A DNA stretch of 64,000 nucleotides from the NCBI GenBank assembly GCA_006176705.1, contig QRFJ01004918.1, positions 1 through 64,000 on the forward strand, written 5' to 3'. Every line of letters begins with the position of its first letter. The stretch's first letter is position 1. The position numbers and the translations under genes were made by a program. Below the pieces are notes generated by a model that saw only the letters and a program-made list of their open reading frames with translations, was not told the DNA's origin and did not search any database. The DNA is from Cocos nucifera (Eukaryota > Streptophyta > Magnoliopsida > Arecales > Arecaceae). This document shows positions 23,522 through 36,128 of the stretch, piece by piece.

Positions 23522-23824
23522 ATGGCAAAGAGAGTGCTTGGTGTAGGGGCAATGACGCTTGATTTTAGAGAGAAAATGCAGAATGAGGCAGTTCGTTTTG
23601 TGACATACAACGTGAGCTTTGCTTCTAGTAAATTCTCAAATTACAAGATAAGAGCGAATAATATACTTGTCGAGGCCAACAAAGGGCCTGAAGCACCATC
23701 CTTGAAAGATGTTGTTGCGAAAGAGACTGCTGAGCTACTAGAGCAGCGTCAGCGTCTCTCTGTTCGTGACCTGGCCAAGAAATTTGAGAAGGGTCTGAAT
23801 ACTGCCACGAAGTTGTCTCATGAG
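23522..23824 (+). CDS. SCAB1: SCAB1-type actin-binding protein, first coding exon
   Basis: The 101 codons contain a stretch characteristic of plant SCAB1: a VSFASSKF segment, then KETAELLEQRQRLSVRDLAK and KKFEKGL. SCAB1 binds, bundles and stabilises actin filaments and is needed for normal stomatal closure. This N-terminal part holds the actin-binding region ahead of the coiled coil. The exon ends at CATGAG before GT (23825), phase 0. Two starts are possible: ATG at 23522 (MAKRVLGVGAMT) or ATG at 23552 (MTLDFREKMQ). The second fits the usual SCAB1 N-terminus better and would allow an acceptor at 23545-23546. The family call rests on recognition of conserved motifs across four exons. Whether this is SCAB1 itself or a paralogue is not decided. 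Confidence 0.8.
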
Positions 23825-23916
23825 GTTTTGCCCATGAACCTTGAATCCAAGAATGCTTACTGTCTCTTTGTAATATTTTTGATTTTGTAGATTATGAATC
23901 TTGTATCCCTCACCCA

Positions 23917-23941
23917 TTCTTCTTCTTCTTCTTCTTCTTCT
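23917..23941 (+). repeat. (CTT)n microsatellite in intron 2
   Basis: About eight TTC units in the 292-bp intron between the first two coding exons. Confidence 0.9.
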
Positions 23942-24116
23942 CATTTTCCTTTTGTGACAATTCTATATAATCATATATATTGGAATGTGGAAATTGTACT
24001 CATAAAGTGACTCACTGCTTGTTATCCTTGTCTTTAGTCTTTTTGCAGTGCTGTTCTTATTTGTGAACAAATTACCATTCCACAGTTTTTAAATGTAATC
24101 TTGCTTGGGATTTTAG

Positions 24117-24239
24117 GCCAAGTGGAGAGAGGTGTCCGACCGATGTGTCCTTCTGAAGAAATTGATGGTTCTACTTGAATCACTAAAGGGTCGCATGGTG
24201 GGCCAAAATAAAGATGAAGTTGAGGAGGCGATTTCTATG
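24117..24239 (+). CDS. SCAB1: SCAB1-type protein, second coding exon
   Basis: The 41 codons lie between TTTTAG (24111-24116) and GTTTGT (24240), phase 0 at both ends. The peptide contains VLLKKLMVLLESLKGRMVGQ followed by NKDEVEEAISM, a block highly typical of SCAB1. There is no stop in frame, and it continues the heptad-rich region from the previous exon. The 41-codon length and both splice signals support a real, constrained exon. Confidence 0.85.
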
Positions 24240-24831
24240 GTTTGTATCTTTGTATTCTATATAGCATTTTCTGCACTTACTAGATCTGTATATGAATTTA
24301 ATCTCCTCTTCTGTTGTACAAGACATCATTCAGTTCTGGTGTGTGACAGTTTTTCTGTGCATAAGCAAAAATTGCATTATACTTTATTCCCATATGCATT
24401 ATATCAAAAACAAAAACAACATATGAAGGTCAAAGCCTAGCATCACACCAAAATGTTCTTCTAGTCTCAGAGTCCTTCATTTTGTTCACATGATGGAACT
24501 ACTCATTTCTTTTATTTGATTCCTTATTTCTCAAATTTATTTATTTGACTACATGTACTTGAATATAAGTGAAGAAAACGTTGTCTTTAATTCTCAGAAG
24601 GATGATGTTAGATTAATATTTGTTGGTTGTTTTAATTTACTCTATTTGTGATGTAAACTGAGATGTTGACATAGTATGCTCATGGTTCATGAACAATTTG
24701 ACATCTATGGAATTTGTTGCTTTAATTAAACAAAACTATTTGAAGAGAATTTTGTAAAAGAATGTGAGAAATAAAAATTTTTAGATCTTTTTCAACAAAT
24801 TGCTTATGTGCATCGTATTCTTAAAAAATTC

Positions 24832-25010
24832 AGGTCCCGGCGGGACCTCCCATAGGACACCGGGATGGGGTACCATTTTGTGTCAAAATAGGACCATCCT
24901 ATCATCGTCCCAATATCTCGATTGGGATGTCTTGGGACATCTCGTGTCCCAAATGTTAGGATGGGGTGGAACGGTGGTGCATCCTATTTCATGAGAAAAT
25001 CAGAGCAGCC
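24832..25010. repeat. Short GC-rich foldback-like repeat in intron 3
   Basis: It stands out from AT-rich intron sequence by repeated GGGAC/GTCCC words (GTCCCGGCGGGAC at 24834-24846, CCCAATATCTCGATTGGG, TTGGGACATCTCGTGTCCCA). These form local inverted repeats. It resembles a degenerate MITE; exact ends and target duplication were not found. Confidence 0.4.
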
Positions 25011-25225
25011 CTATCCCACAGGATTTAAAACCTAATTTCTTATGTTTATCATGAGAGATGCCTCATTGAAAATATCAGAAAGTGAATTTTTAAGGATTCA
25101 TACTTCACTATTGTTGTAGATCCTAATCTGTTTGAATTTCATAAGCCATTATCTGTTGTCATTGCTGCCATTTATGCTATCATTTCTGTGGAGTTCAACT
25201 TGATTATGATGAACACTTCTTGTAG

Positions 25226-25318
25226 GTGGAGACTTTGGCAGATCAGCTTTCTCAAAGAGAAGGAGAGTTGCTTCATGAGAAATCTGAGGTGAAAAAGTTA
25301 GCAATCTTGCTTAAAAAG
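25226..25318 (+). CDS. SCAB1: SCAB1-type protein, third coding exon
   Basis: The 31 codons lie between TTGTAG (25220-25225) and GTAGTG (25319), phase 0. The peptide VETLADQLSQREGELLHEKS followed by EVKKLAILLKK is the SCAB1 coiled-coil continuation (VE-L--QL-QREGEL-xEK-EVKKLA pattern). The heptad leucines predict a coiled coil used for dimerisation. The next exon lies 26.3 kb downstream. Confidence 0.88.
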
Positions 25319-26149
25319 GTAGTGCAGAAGAATTTTATGTGTGCTATTTGATGCTTCTGTCAATTTATCATTTGCTATCTAAATTTTGATAACCATTCCA
25401 TCTGACTAATATTGTTCATAAAAATGTAAATAAACCATTTTCTCCTTTCTTTCCTTTTCCTCCTTTCCAATAAAAATAGTTCTTTGGATCTTATAAAACT
25501 ACTTAAAATTGCATTCCCTTCTCTAACCCTCTGAATTATCATACTTAGGCCCTGTTTCATTCCCATATAAACCTGCATAATGTTTACTTTTTCAGCTCTA
25601 TTCAGGTTATTAAGATAAATTCCTTTTTGCACACCTGAGTAAAGCCGCAATAATGATGGATACTTTTGGGATTCAGAATAACAGAAAACTACATTTATGG
25701 TACTTCCATGGCTCTAACCAGCTTAAAGCTATTTGGTGGGGAGGGGATGAATATTTTTACCTTATTAATGAGGTATAAGTAACTTCTTGAATAAAGTTAT
25801 TTAAATTTTTTTATTAAAGTTGTTTAGGAATTAGATAGGACCTTGATGTAAATTGAAGAATAAGTATGGCACATTTAAGGCAAAGAGCATTTTGTAGATC
25901 AAGCTTTTGCATCCTCGGTAACTATATTGAATTAAGTTTCTGCATAAACAATGTTGACAATGTCCATTGGACTTATGGATAAAAAAGCAGACAAATTTGC
26001 TTCTTTATTTGAATGGAAAAAAAATGAATTTGTTTCTCATTTTCTTAGGAAAATTGTTTGACTTGTAAGTCAGTTTTAACAATGCCACCATTACATGTTA
26101 AGCTACCAAAGATAAATTACAGGAGATTAAAAAAAGTTGGTTTAAACCA

Positions 26150-26470
26150 AGGTTTGCCATCTTAGTGCTGGGCCCCATATTGGTACCATGCTGGTACAGA
26201 GGTCGGTTTGGCATTCCAAGACACAGCATGCCCCCATCCCAAGTCTCATTATGCTAGCTATATGACACTATATATCCGGTACGAGGTGGTACATATCCCT
26301 ACAATGAACCTTTTTAAACCAAGATTAGCCGTATCGGTACAATAACCTTTGTTGGCGTAGTATCAAGAAATATGAGATGATACTACATAAACACATGGTA
26401 TACAGCAGCATGTTGTTTAGGTGTTGGTACCCCCGGTCTTCACTAGAGAGAGAGAGAAGATGGATAGAGG
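26150..26470. repeat. GGTAC-rich MITE-like repeat, copy 1
   Basis: It starts AAGGTTTGCCATCTTAGTGC, and many GGTAC or GTACC words follow. It ends in a GA-rich stretch with GGTGTTGGTACCCCCGG and GAGAGAGAG. The opening matches 47190 (AAGGTCCACCATCTT) and 50750 (AAGGTTTACCATCTC). No protein is encoded. Confidence 0.5.
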
Positions 26471-26607
26471 GAGGCAAAGGGTACGGGTATCTAAAAGTGG
26501 TGGTGGATCAAGAGAGATGGAGGCATTTACTTGGTAGGGGATGACAAGGGAAGCCCTCTAAGCCTAACTTTAATTTTGAAAGCCTCGGCTGGTGATAAGA
26601 GCACGAT

Positions 26608-28363
26608 GTTGTTGTTAAGGCATCATATTTATCAGTTTAATTTTGACTTCTTAAAATAATTAAAATACGTAGATAGTAGCGAGTCGGGTCGAATCCACAG
26701 AGAAGATAGTGCTTTGATTTGAAATCTTTTATTTTATAGAAAGAAAAAGAAAAGAAAAGAGTTTGAAAATGAAATTGAAGTCGGAAAATAGAAATTATAA
26801 ATAAAAGATAGAAATTAAACGGTGTAGAAAAATAAACTTGGTACTAAGATCTACTAGTTAGATCTTAGCATCTATTTGCAATAAAAATAAAGAGCAATAA
26901 AATTAAAGTGCAGAAATTAAATTTGCAATTAAAAGTAAAAAGCATAAATTTAAAATGCATAAAAATAAAATTTTGCATTAAATAAGAGTTTATAATTTAA
27001 ATACATGTAATTAAAAAGAATAGAAAATAAATAAATAAAATGGTAACAAAGGGTTGAAGTGGATCTGCATAGCCTCGTCGGGAAGATAGTTGGTGGATTT
27101 CTCTTCCTTCATACTCTTCAGAGCATGCTCGCATCTCTTTCTTCTTCCTTTTTGGATTTGATCTTGATCTCAAATTTGAGTCGGCATAAAGATGGCGTAG
27201 GAGATAGCCATTGTTCGCAGCACCTGTTGCCTTGAAGCAGCCTTTTTAACCCAAGCATGGCTTCTACCTTGGATCTTTCCCTCTCTTTGATTGGAGACAG
27301 CTTTTTCTTGAACCCTAAGGATGTTTAAATAGGTGCTGGAGGTGTCTGCCGTGAAGAATTTGGAAAAAAATCGACTTAGAATTCCTGAAATAACTCAAAT
27401 AAAGCTCCCTATTATTAACACAAAGCACTGGTTCTCGCTGGCCATCAGATGGAGATCATATGGATCGAAAAATCCCAAAAAACCATGTTTAAAAGCCTAA
27501 ATCCTGTCGGATTGAAATCTGGCCATTGGATTACATTGATCAGGTGAATCTGGGCCATCGAATGGAGCTCTGGATGGTTGAGTTGGGGTTGGGAACGTCG
27601 TCAGTCGTCTGATCGTGTTTTAGGCATGATCTGGCTGTCGGATCTCAGGTGGGATCATTCAGAGCCGTCGGATGGCGCATAGATGCAGCCTGGACTCCTT
27701 ATCAAAGAAGGAAAACATTTGACCATTGGATCTGCATCGGGATCTACCTGGACCATTGGATGGTGCAAACATTGTGCTGTGGACCCTGTAGACCGGATGC
27801 CATGAAGACCTTGACGAATCAACATGCGACATGATAGGTGAAATGACGAAATTGCCCTGTACACCGTGTATTTTCGCGGTGAGCCTGTTAAGGATCCACG
27901 ATGGACCGAACACTATTGCGGTCCATTGTGGACCGCATGGTTTTCAGACGTCATGCTGACGTCAGGTGGGAGGGGAATTGGGCTATGGGCGTGGGCTTGG
28001 TGCGTGCGAGCGTGATGCAGGCTACCGGGCTTGGCTTGCGGACCGGGCCTGGGAGAATCGGGCGGATGGACCGGGTTCTCTTCGCGTGCGGGCCGACTGG
28101 CTGGACGAACCGGTTCAACTAAATCGGTCGGTTTACTTTTTTATTTTTATTTATTTATTTATTTATTTCTTTAAAACTTCATATCGGATCCGTTTTAACT
28201 CCGATTTATTTTAAATTTGTTTTGTTTGAATCAGAAAAATGAGCTCTTTTCATTTATGATAATATTTTTTAAAAATGATAAATAAAAATATTAATTTTTA
28301 AAAATAAAGATAAATTAACTCATAAATTAATATTTTTATCGATGAATTTATGGTACTTATCAG
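26608..28363 (-). mobile_element. Antisense LTR-type repeat (solo LTR or LARD-like)
   Basis: Read on the minus strand it begins TGATAAGTACCATAAATTC at 28363, with AT-rich sequence next. A GC-rich block follows at 27600-28120. It ends in an AT-rich section containing the motif seen on the plus strand as GTCGGGTCGAATCCACAG (26684-26701). The internal part is rich in AAATAAA words and carries no retroelement coding domain. Flanks on both sides have similar GAGAGG- and GGTAGGGGA-containing sequence, suggesting insertion into a pre-existing repeat. The left end is uncertain by tens of bases and no clear target duplication was found. Confidence 0.4.
28137..28172 (+). repeat. (TTTA)n microsatellite
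   Basis: Short run of TTTA units within the antisense LTR-type repeat. Confidence 0.8.
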
Positions 28364-28727
28364 CCGGCAACAAAGGAGAGGATGTAGGCTGCAACTTGGT
28401 AGGGGAAGCCAATGAGAGGGATGCTGGGTAGCATGATGCCAGAGAGGGGCCACAACAAAGGTGAAGGCATTAAGGCTGGTCAAGAGAGTTCAAGAGAGAA
28501 AAAGGAAAGAGATTGAGTATTGCAAATTAGGGTTTGTGGGATGAGGGATACCTATATTGGGGCTTAATTTGGCCTAAGCGAACTAAGAGGAACCAATCAG
28601 GTTCGGCCTCGTGAGATCTAGCCCATACAAGTTTTCCTCTTACCCAATTTTAAAAGCAAAAACCATCACAATTCGGGGTTAACTCAGTTTCGTCCACCCC
28701 AAACTGCCCTATTTGGGATGTTTAGCC

Positions 28728-28812
28728 AACCACAAATTGAACTTCTAGTTATTGCTATAAAAGTGTGCCACTAACCACAAATTGAACTTTTATTTATTGC
28801 TATAAAAGTGTT
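28728..28812 (+). repeat. Direct duplication, 45-bp period, at the E2 5' boundary
   Basis: AACCACAAATTGAACTT followed by TATTGCTATAAAAGTG occurs at 28728 and again at 28773. The second copy ends where homology to the copia leader starts, so the truncated 5' end of E2 coincides with a local duplication. Confidence 0.7.
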
Positions 28813-29979
28813 TTCTACAAAACCCTAGATCCTGAAATCCTAGGATTTTATTTACATGTTTTGTTTGAGAACTAAAACTTAATTAAGAATTAAGATTATG
28901 AAATATGTTAAGTCTAAAAATGAGAATTTTCAGATTTAAGACATACTCATAAAATTGGGTTCTGGCTTGGGTAGCTTAATTAGGTCTAGCGGTTGATCAA
29001 ACAGAATCAAGAGTTGGTTAGATGGGATTAAGAGTGCTTAAATTGATCAGTCTAATAGGATTAAGTCTGGGTCAAGATCGAATCACATGAGTGATCGATC
29101 AAGCTAAGACCTAATTAGGCTCAGTGGTTAGAGTCTAGATTGTAGGCTAATCTGATTGGTTTTGGCTCAACAATTTGGTGTCTAAGATAAGTTTGGCAGA
29201 TATGACCGACTGATTTTTAATTGGGAGCTACTCGACTTGAGTGCGTTCTTGTCGAGTTAATGGCATATCCCTTCCATCGGTCTCACTTATCTGGCCATAT
29301 TTGTCGACCTAGTCTTGATCTAAGGTGGTTAACAATCCGAGCTAACTCATGCCATTAGGTTAGTCATAATTGTTATGGCTATTGTAAGTCAAGTTTAAAG
29401 AGACCTAAATCAAATCTCCCTAAGAAAAGATTAACTCTGAGGTCTTCTACCATTGTAGATATGCGGGCTCTTTCTGAGGTTGATTGTTCTCGGCTGGTTA
29501 CAGTGGTTCAGTTGCAGCGGAAAGACGCAACCATGTCTATTAGGCATTGGATGCTACAGGCTGGAGGATGGATTGGGCTCAATATTCCGGATATGGTGAG
29601 AGACCCAATTAGAAATCCAATTTGTGCAAATGGTGGGTCTGACTTAACTAACGAGTGAATCAATATTTCGGGCATGGTGAGATTCATGAATTAGAGACCA
29701 AGTTTGGGTGCACCATGATTAGAGAATCATTGGACAAGAGTTATTCACTCATTGGCTAACCCATCACCAATAATTGTTAGGTGAGGTGATGAGTCAGTTG
29801 GTGGGACTGCACCACCCACTTGAAATCATTAATCATGGAGATTTTCGTATCTCTACAAAGAAAGTGTAGGGATCCAAGAAAATAGTGGAAGCTAATTTGT
29901 TTAAAAATAAAATTTCTAAACAAATTGGTTAAGTTTTAATTACAAAATCTAACCAGAAACTTTGACTCTCTATAGGAAA

Positions 29980-32900
29980 TTGTCTGCATCCAACCCACTA
30001 GTCCGTATCCTGGACACCCATAGAGTGACCGGATCCAATTACAAGGATTGGCTCTGGAACTTCAAAATCATTTTGGGTTCCGAGAAGTTAACTCATGTAT
30101 TGGATCAGGATCCCCCCACCTTACCAGTCCATCCATCCGCTGAACAGAGAGCGTCTCTTGACAAATGGACGGATGAAGATAACAAGGTCAGATACTACAT
30201 GTTGGGCTCGATGTCTGATGAGCTTTAGCGCCAACATGAAGATATCAAGACTACCCGCCAAATGTTGGCTCACCTGCAAGAGTTGTTTGGTGAACAGAGT
30301 CGCGCAGCCAAATATCAGATCACTAAATGACTTTTCAAGGCTAAGATGCATGATGGGCAGTCAGTCCAAGATCATTGTCTGATGATGATCAAGGACTTGG
30401 AAGAGCTTGAGAAGCTCAGAGTGAAGTTAGATCAGGATCTACAGAATAACATAATTCTACAATCCTTGACTGATGCGTATGGGCAATTCATCATGAACTA
30501 CCATATGCATAAACTTCAGAGTACTCTGGTCGAACTTATGAACATGTTGATTACTGTTGAGCTTTCTATGAAAAGTTCTAAAGGCTCGGTGCTTGCTATG
30601 GAACGAATTTCTTTCAAAAAAAAGTATTTTGGAAAGAAGTCTGTGAAAAGGCAAAAGATGGAAGGTGGAAAGAAGAAAAAGGCAGAGCTGAAGAAGGCCA
30701 CTGACAAAGGAAAGTATTTCCATTGTAACACAGACGGCCAGTGGAAGCGGAACTGTTCTATTTACCTGGCCACCCTAAAGAATAAGAAGGATACAGGTCC
30801 TTCTGGAGGTATGCTCGTTATTGAATCTAACCTTACGGTTTCTTCTGCATCCAGTTGGGTGCTTGACTTTGGTTCTAGTGCTCATTTGTGCACTTCCATG
30901 CAGGATCTTGAGGATAGCAGGAGGCTGAGGGATGGTGAGATGATCCTATGCGTCGGAAATGGAGCAAGAGTTGCGGCTGTGGCCGTGGGAACCTATCCTC
31001 TTCGACTACCATCTGGCTTAGATTTAGTACTTAGGGATTGTTACTATGTGCTTGTTGCAAGCAGGAATTTGATTTCTATTTCATGTTTCGCACGCTATGT
31101 AATTAGTTTTCTTAAGGACCATTGTCATATTTTTTATGAAAGAAATAAAATTGCAAATGGTTTCCTCATTAATGGTCTCTATCAGTTACATATTGATGTA
31201 TCTGTTTTTAATATCGAGCAAAATATGAATGCCATAAGAACAAAACGACCCAGAGATAGTCCAACGATAGGTTTCTATGGCACCTTAGACTAGGTCATAT
31301 AGCAGAAGATAGGGTTAACAAATTGGAGAAAATTAGGTTATTAAGTCTGTTGACTTCCGAGTCATCCAATTTGTGAATCTTGTGTTCATGGCAAAATGAC
31401 TAAGCTCCCTTTTGTAGGACATGGGAAAAGGGCCATGGATTTACTTGCCCTAGTACTTACTGATGTGTGCGGCTCATTTGATGTGCCGGTTAGAGGCAAT
31501 TTTATCTACTTCATAATCTTCATCGATGATTTGTCTCGGTATAGGTACGTGTATCTTATGAGACACAAGTCTGAAGCTTTTGAAAAGTTCAAGGAATTCA
31601 GACATGAAGTCGAAAAGTAAACTGAAAAATCCATTAAGATTCTTCGATCAGATTGAGGAGGTGAATACCTTAGTCAGGAATTTCTTGACTATCTCAAGCA
31701 AAATGGCATAATCTCTCAATGGACTCCACCTGGAACACCTCAACTCAATGGGGTTTCAAAACGGAGGAACCAGACCCTATTAGATATGGTCCGATCCATG
31801 ATGAGTTTCACAGACCTTCCTGATTTTCTTTAGAAATAGTCTATTAACTGCAATATACTTACTGAATAGGATTTCCTCTAAAATCATTCCTACCACACCG
31901 TATGAGATATGACATGGTAAGAAACTAAGTCTGAGTCATCTCAGAATTTGAGGTTGTCCGGCTCATGTCAAAAGACAATAAGCGGACAAGTTAGACTTCA
32001 GGTCTTTTAGATCTACTTTCCAGAAGATCATAATGTGATTGTGAGTCGGCATGTCATCTTTCTTGAAAAACAGTTTATTCAAGATGGCGGCATTGGAAAG
32101 CAGATCAAGCTCGAGGAGAAAGTCTCACAAGAGCAACGAGCTAAGGACCAAATGGAACCAAATCAGGTTGAGCCAATAAAATCCCTACCTCCACCTTATA
32201 GATTGGAAAGGGTTTTCCGTCCTCTTGAGAGGTACTTAGGTACTATTTCAGAGGAAATAGAGAAAATGTTCTTCGTAGGTAATGGGGTTCATGGTGATGA
32301 TCCCACAATCTATGACGAGGCGATATTGGATATCGACTCCGAGAAATGGTTAGAGGTAATGAAGTCAGAAATTGACTCGATGCATTCAAACCAAGTCTGG
32401 ACCTTGGTAGATCCACCAGAAGGTATAGTACCTATTGGGTGTAAATGGATCTATAAGAGAAAGATTGGTGCAGATGAGAATGTGGAGATATTCAAAGCTA
32501 GATTAGTGGCAAAAGGGTATAGTCAACGCGAAGGCATTGACTATCAGGATATTTTTTCGCCAGTAGCTATGCTAAAATCCATCCACACATTGCTTGTTAT
32601 TGCAGCCTATTTCGATTATGAAATATGACAAATGGATGTGAAAGCGGCGTTCTTAAATGGATATCTTAAGAAAGATATCTATATGGAACAGCCGCTAGGT
32701 TTCACATCCAGTGATGCTGATCACAAGATATGTAAGCTGCAAAGATCCATATATGGACTTAAGCAAGCATCTCGGAGCTGGAATACTCGTTTTAATGATG
32801 TGATCAAATTGTTTGATTTCATCAAAAATAAGGAGGAACCATGTGTCTTCAAAAAGGTCAGTGGGAGCGCTATTGTCTTCCTTGTATTGTACGTGCCTTA

Positions 32901-33859
32901 TTGAGAATGATATTCCCATGTTAACCACAGTTAAAATGTGGTTATCCAAAGAATTCTCCATGAAAGACTTAGGAGAAGCATCTTTTATACTAGGAATCAA
33001 AGTCTATAGAGATAGACCAAATAGGATGCTAGGACTTTCACAGAAGATGTATATAGAGGAAGTGCTAAAGAGGTTTAGCATGAAAAACTCCAATAGGGGT
33101 TTGGTAGCCTTTAGACATGACATTCATCTCTCCAAGAAGATGTGCCCTAGCACACCTGAGGAAATAGAACACATGAGCAGGATCTCTTATGCTTCAGCAA
33201 TAGGGAGCCTCATGTATGCCATGTTATGTACACGACCTGATATAGCTCATGTTGTGAGTGTCACGAGCAGATATCAGTCGAATCCAGACGAAGATCACTG
33301 GACTTCTGTGAAATGTATCCTTAAGTACTTAAGAAAAACTAAGGATATGTTGTTGGTTTTTTATAATGGAGAACTCCAAGTCCAGGGATATACAGACTCA
33401 GATTTTATGTCCGATATAGATGATCGAAAGTCGACATCTGGGAGTCTGTTTGTGTGTAATGGTGGTGCTGTCAGTTGAAAGAGTTCCAAGTAGACAATGA
33501 TGGTAGATTCCACCATGGAAGCAGAGTACATCACTGCGTCAGAAGCTGCGAAGGAGGCATTTTGGTACAAGAAGTTTGCCGCAGAGATCGGAGTGATACC
33601 ATTAGATGCCATTCCTTTATACTGCGACAACAATGGCGCCATAGCCTTTGCTAAGGAGCTGAGGTCTCACCAGAAATCCAAGCACATCGAGCGGCGATAC
33701 CACCTCATCCGCGATTATCTCAAGAAAGATTACGTCGAGGTCAAGAGAGTCGACTCCGCAGACAATGCGGCAAACCCACTTACAAAGCCGTTGGGCCAGC
33801 AGAGGATCGAAACCCACCTTGAGAAGATTGGACTTAGAATTGTAGCCAATTGGCTTTAG
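29980..33859 (+). pseudogene. E2 copia gag-pol polyprotein, disabled
   Basis: The gag start codon is TTG where E3 has ATG. One frame runs from gag through protease to 31293, broken by TAG (30226) and TGA (30328). The zinc knuckle reads YFHCNTDGQWKRNC, so the first Cys and the His are lost. The protease catalytic motif is DFGSS. Integrase (DVCGSFDVPVRG, FIDDLSRYRYVYL) follows with a stop inside the second Asp motif (RSD then TGA then GGEY). RT starts near 32300 (KWLEVMKSE, GCKWIYKRK); a TGA at 32626 replaces a Trp codon. An 11-bp deletion just after LYV removes the YVDD catalytic motif. RNase H (YTDSDFMSD, STMEAEYI, YCDNNGA) continues in the shifted frame to 33859. Multiple lesions make it non-coding. 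Confidence 0.9.
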
Positions 33860-33873
33860 GTCAAGTGGGAGTT

Positions 33874-36128
33874 TGTTAGATATGTGTGCCCTAGAAGCCA
33901 AAATTGGCTGACACTTGTTATACACTTCTAAGGGCAAAATTATAATTTTGACTATAAATAATAAAATGGGTTATTTTCTATCACAATGTGTATTTAGTGT
34001 CTGTGATACATCCCTTGAGTTAATGGTAATGATAGTTCATATTTTCAAGAGTTGAAATTTAAGACATGAATTTTCATTATTAACTCATAAAATACTCCCG
34101 ATCGTAGGATCATCATGAGGATGGTGGTTGATCCGGAAGGTTGGTGTACAATCGCTTCTTTATAGTAGATTAGTCTTAAGTCCACAGTGTAGAGACACCG
34201 GAGCGAGAGTACAGGTACTCGTTGGAGAACGAGGGCACTGAGCGTGACCACCTTGAGCTGTCATTAGGAAGTCTACATTCTCGTCGATGACTGGCTCGAA
34301 GTCGCAGTTGTGTATCTAGTTCTTTGACCTGAGGTGCATCGTCTGTTCATCTTGAGGGTGTTATAGTTTGACTACACCATAACTCGGTCTCCCAGCCATT
34401 CGGAATCTTGAGGTGTATGTTGGCTATAGCATGTTCATTGTAGGAATTGGATTGCACCAATAGAAGATCTATCTACCTTGGTGGATGAGTAGCCTTATGA
34501 TGATCATGAGAATCAAGTCCATAAGTCCATGGCCATGGCAGAGTGAAATAATAGAAAGAGTTTGTATTAAGGTTTTCATATTGGATTTGAATCGAATGAT
34601 TAATCATATGACGGATATTAGGGTTTGTCGACTTCACCTTAACCCTAATCCGATCGGGGCTCAAGATGGAGGAACTTAATCACACAGGTAACTGCACCGA
34701 GAGGTTCATTCTCAGTTCTGATGGGTTGCCACCATATACTGCTAGGTGTCACTGGTGGATTTTGGGAGCAATTAGAATAATTTGGATGATTGATCATACT
34801 AGTTTGAATCAGAAAAGTTTTGATCCATCGGAAGGTGTTTCGATGATGTCGATGATAGAGATCATGACATATCCCATTACCATACGGAACTGAACCTAAC
34901 TGGGTCACACAAATAAGGATTTGGATCTGGATATCATCAATTGGACTAACTTAGTTCAATTGATTTGAATAAAATTCAATTAGGTTCAAGGAAACGTGCT
35001 AGCACATGATTGAGCCTAATGTTCTGCTTCAACAATCATTAAAAGTTGTCTCGACTGAGCTAAATGTGTTTGGGCTCACTCAGGTATCTTTACTCGGTCT
35101 AACTGGAGCAGGTCAGAAAAGGGTTGTTTTAATTTATTAGATAAATTTGAGACAACACTAGCCATTTTCTATCACCTAATTCTTGTCTTTTAACTTTGGT
35201 CAAACGTTGACCTTTGACACTTAGACATCTGCCCATGTGTCATGCACCTATAGGAGAGATTTGGCCTTTGTCCACCTGCTAAATAGAGGAAAGGAAGGGG
35301 TGCACGCCTAGGGAGGCATGCACTTAAGGATGATGATGCCTGGAGTCCCATACAGATGGGACTCCAGGTTGCTTCATGGATTAAACTTAGGTGGCGCCTA
35401 AGACTCTATTTTGACCAGTCTTGGCGCCATCCAAGGATGTTTGAGAGGGGCTTTATCTGATTGGATCAGGTGATGTCATCCCACCAATCAGATTTAGATC
35501 TGATTACATGAAGAGACGTGATTGGCCGGGATGATGTGGCACTGCATGGCGCAGCAGGGTCTATATAAACCCTGTCTGCGCCTAGGATTAAAGAGCTCTT
35601 CCCTTGTCCACGCCACATAGCCCGTCTCCCCTCTTCTCCACGCTGACCTCTGATCTTCTCTCTCCTCTCCACGCCTAAGAGGCCTTAGGCTTCAGTTTGG
35701 TGCGATCCAGGCAAGAGAAAGGCGACAAGAAAGGAAGAAGGCAGCACTATTGCAAGAGACGACATTGGATCTTCAAAAATTATTTTGAAGATCTTCAAGA
35801 TCAGATCTAGATCTGATCTTTGGAGGATAGATTGAGAAGATCTCCAGATCCTGCCCAAGTGGATACCGGTGGAGGCCAGGCGATTGCGTGGTTGCATTCA
35901 GAACCTCAGGCAATCAGTAGGATCATCACAGAGTAATAGGATTATCCAACAATAAGGTACAAATTAAATCTGATTTAATTTATTTTTATTTTATTTATTA
36001 GATCCATCTAATCAGATCTGAAAAGTATCAGATCTGATTTAGATCTAAGAGGAAAAATTTTTGAAATATTCCTCTTGGTCAAATCAGATCTGAACAAATT
36101 TGACTCGGAAAACAGGATTTTTCCTTCA
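33874..36128 (+). repeat. 3' LTR of copia E2
   Basis: It begins TGTTAGATATGTGTGCC after the polypurine tract and ends TTTTTCCTTCA, 2255 bp. It aligns along its length with the E3 LTR but is clearly diverged. AATAAAATGGGTT near the start (33959 onward) is a possible polyadenylation signal. Confidence 0.88.

Larger units (their letters stand above)
28806..36128 (+). mobile_element. Ty1/copia retrotransposon E2, 5'-truncated
   Basis: Homology to E3 starts at about 28806 (equivalent to 57697), so the 5' LTR, primer-binding site and first ~700 bases of leader are missing. Leader, gag-pol, polypurine tract (AAGTGGGAGT) and a complete 3' LTR follow. E2 is clearly diverged from E3, mostly by substitutions, and has far fewer indels than E1. 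The right end touches a gypsy LTR without any intervening host sequence. Confidence 0.88.

Noticed and set aside
24800..24994. Alternative SCAB1 exon in intron 3
   Set aside because: The open frame is made of foldback repeat sequence and lacks the coiled-coil pattern; exons 24117-24239 and 25226-25318 join directly.
27649..28214. Several overlapping open frames on both strands
   Set aside because: They come from a GC-rich block inside the antisense LTR-type repeat and show no family resemblance.
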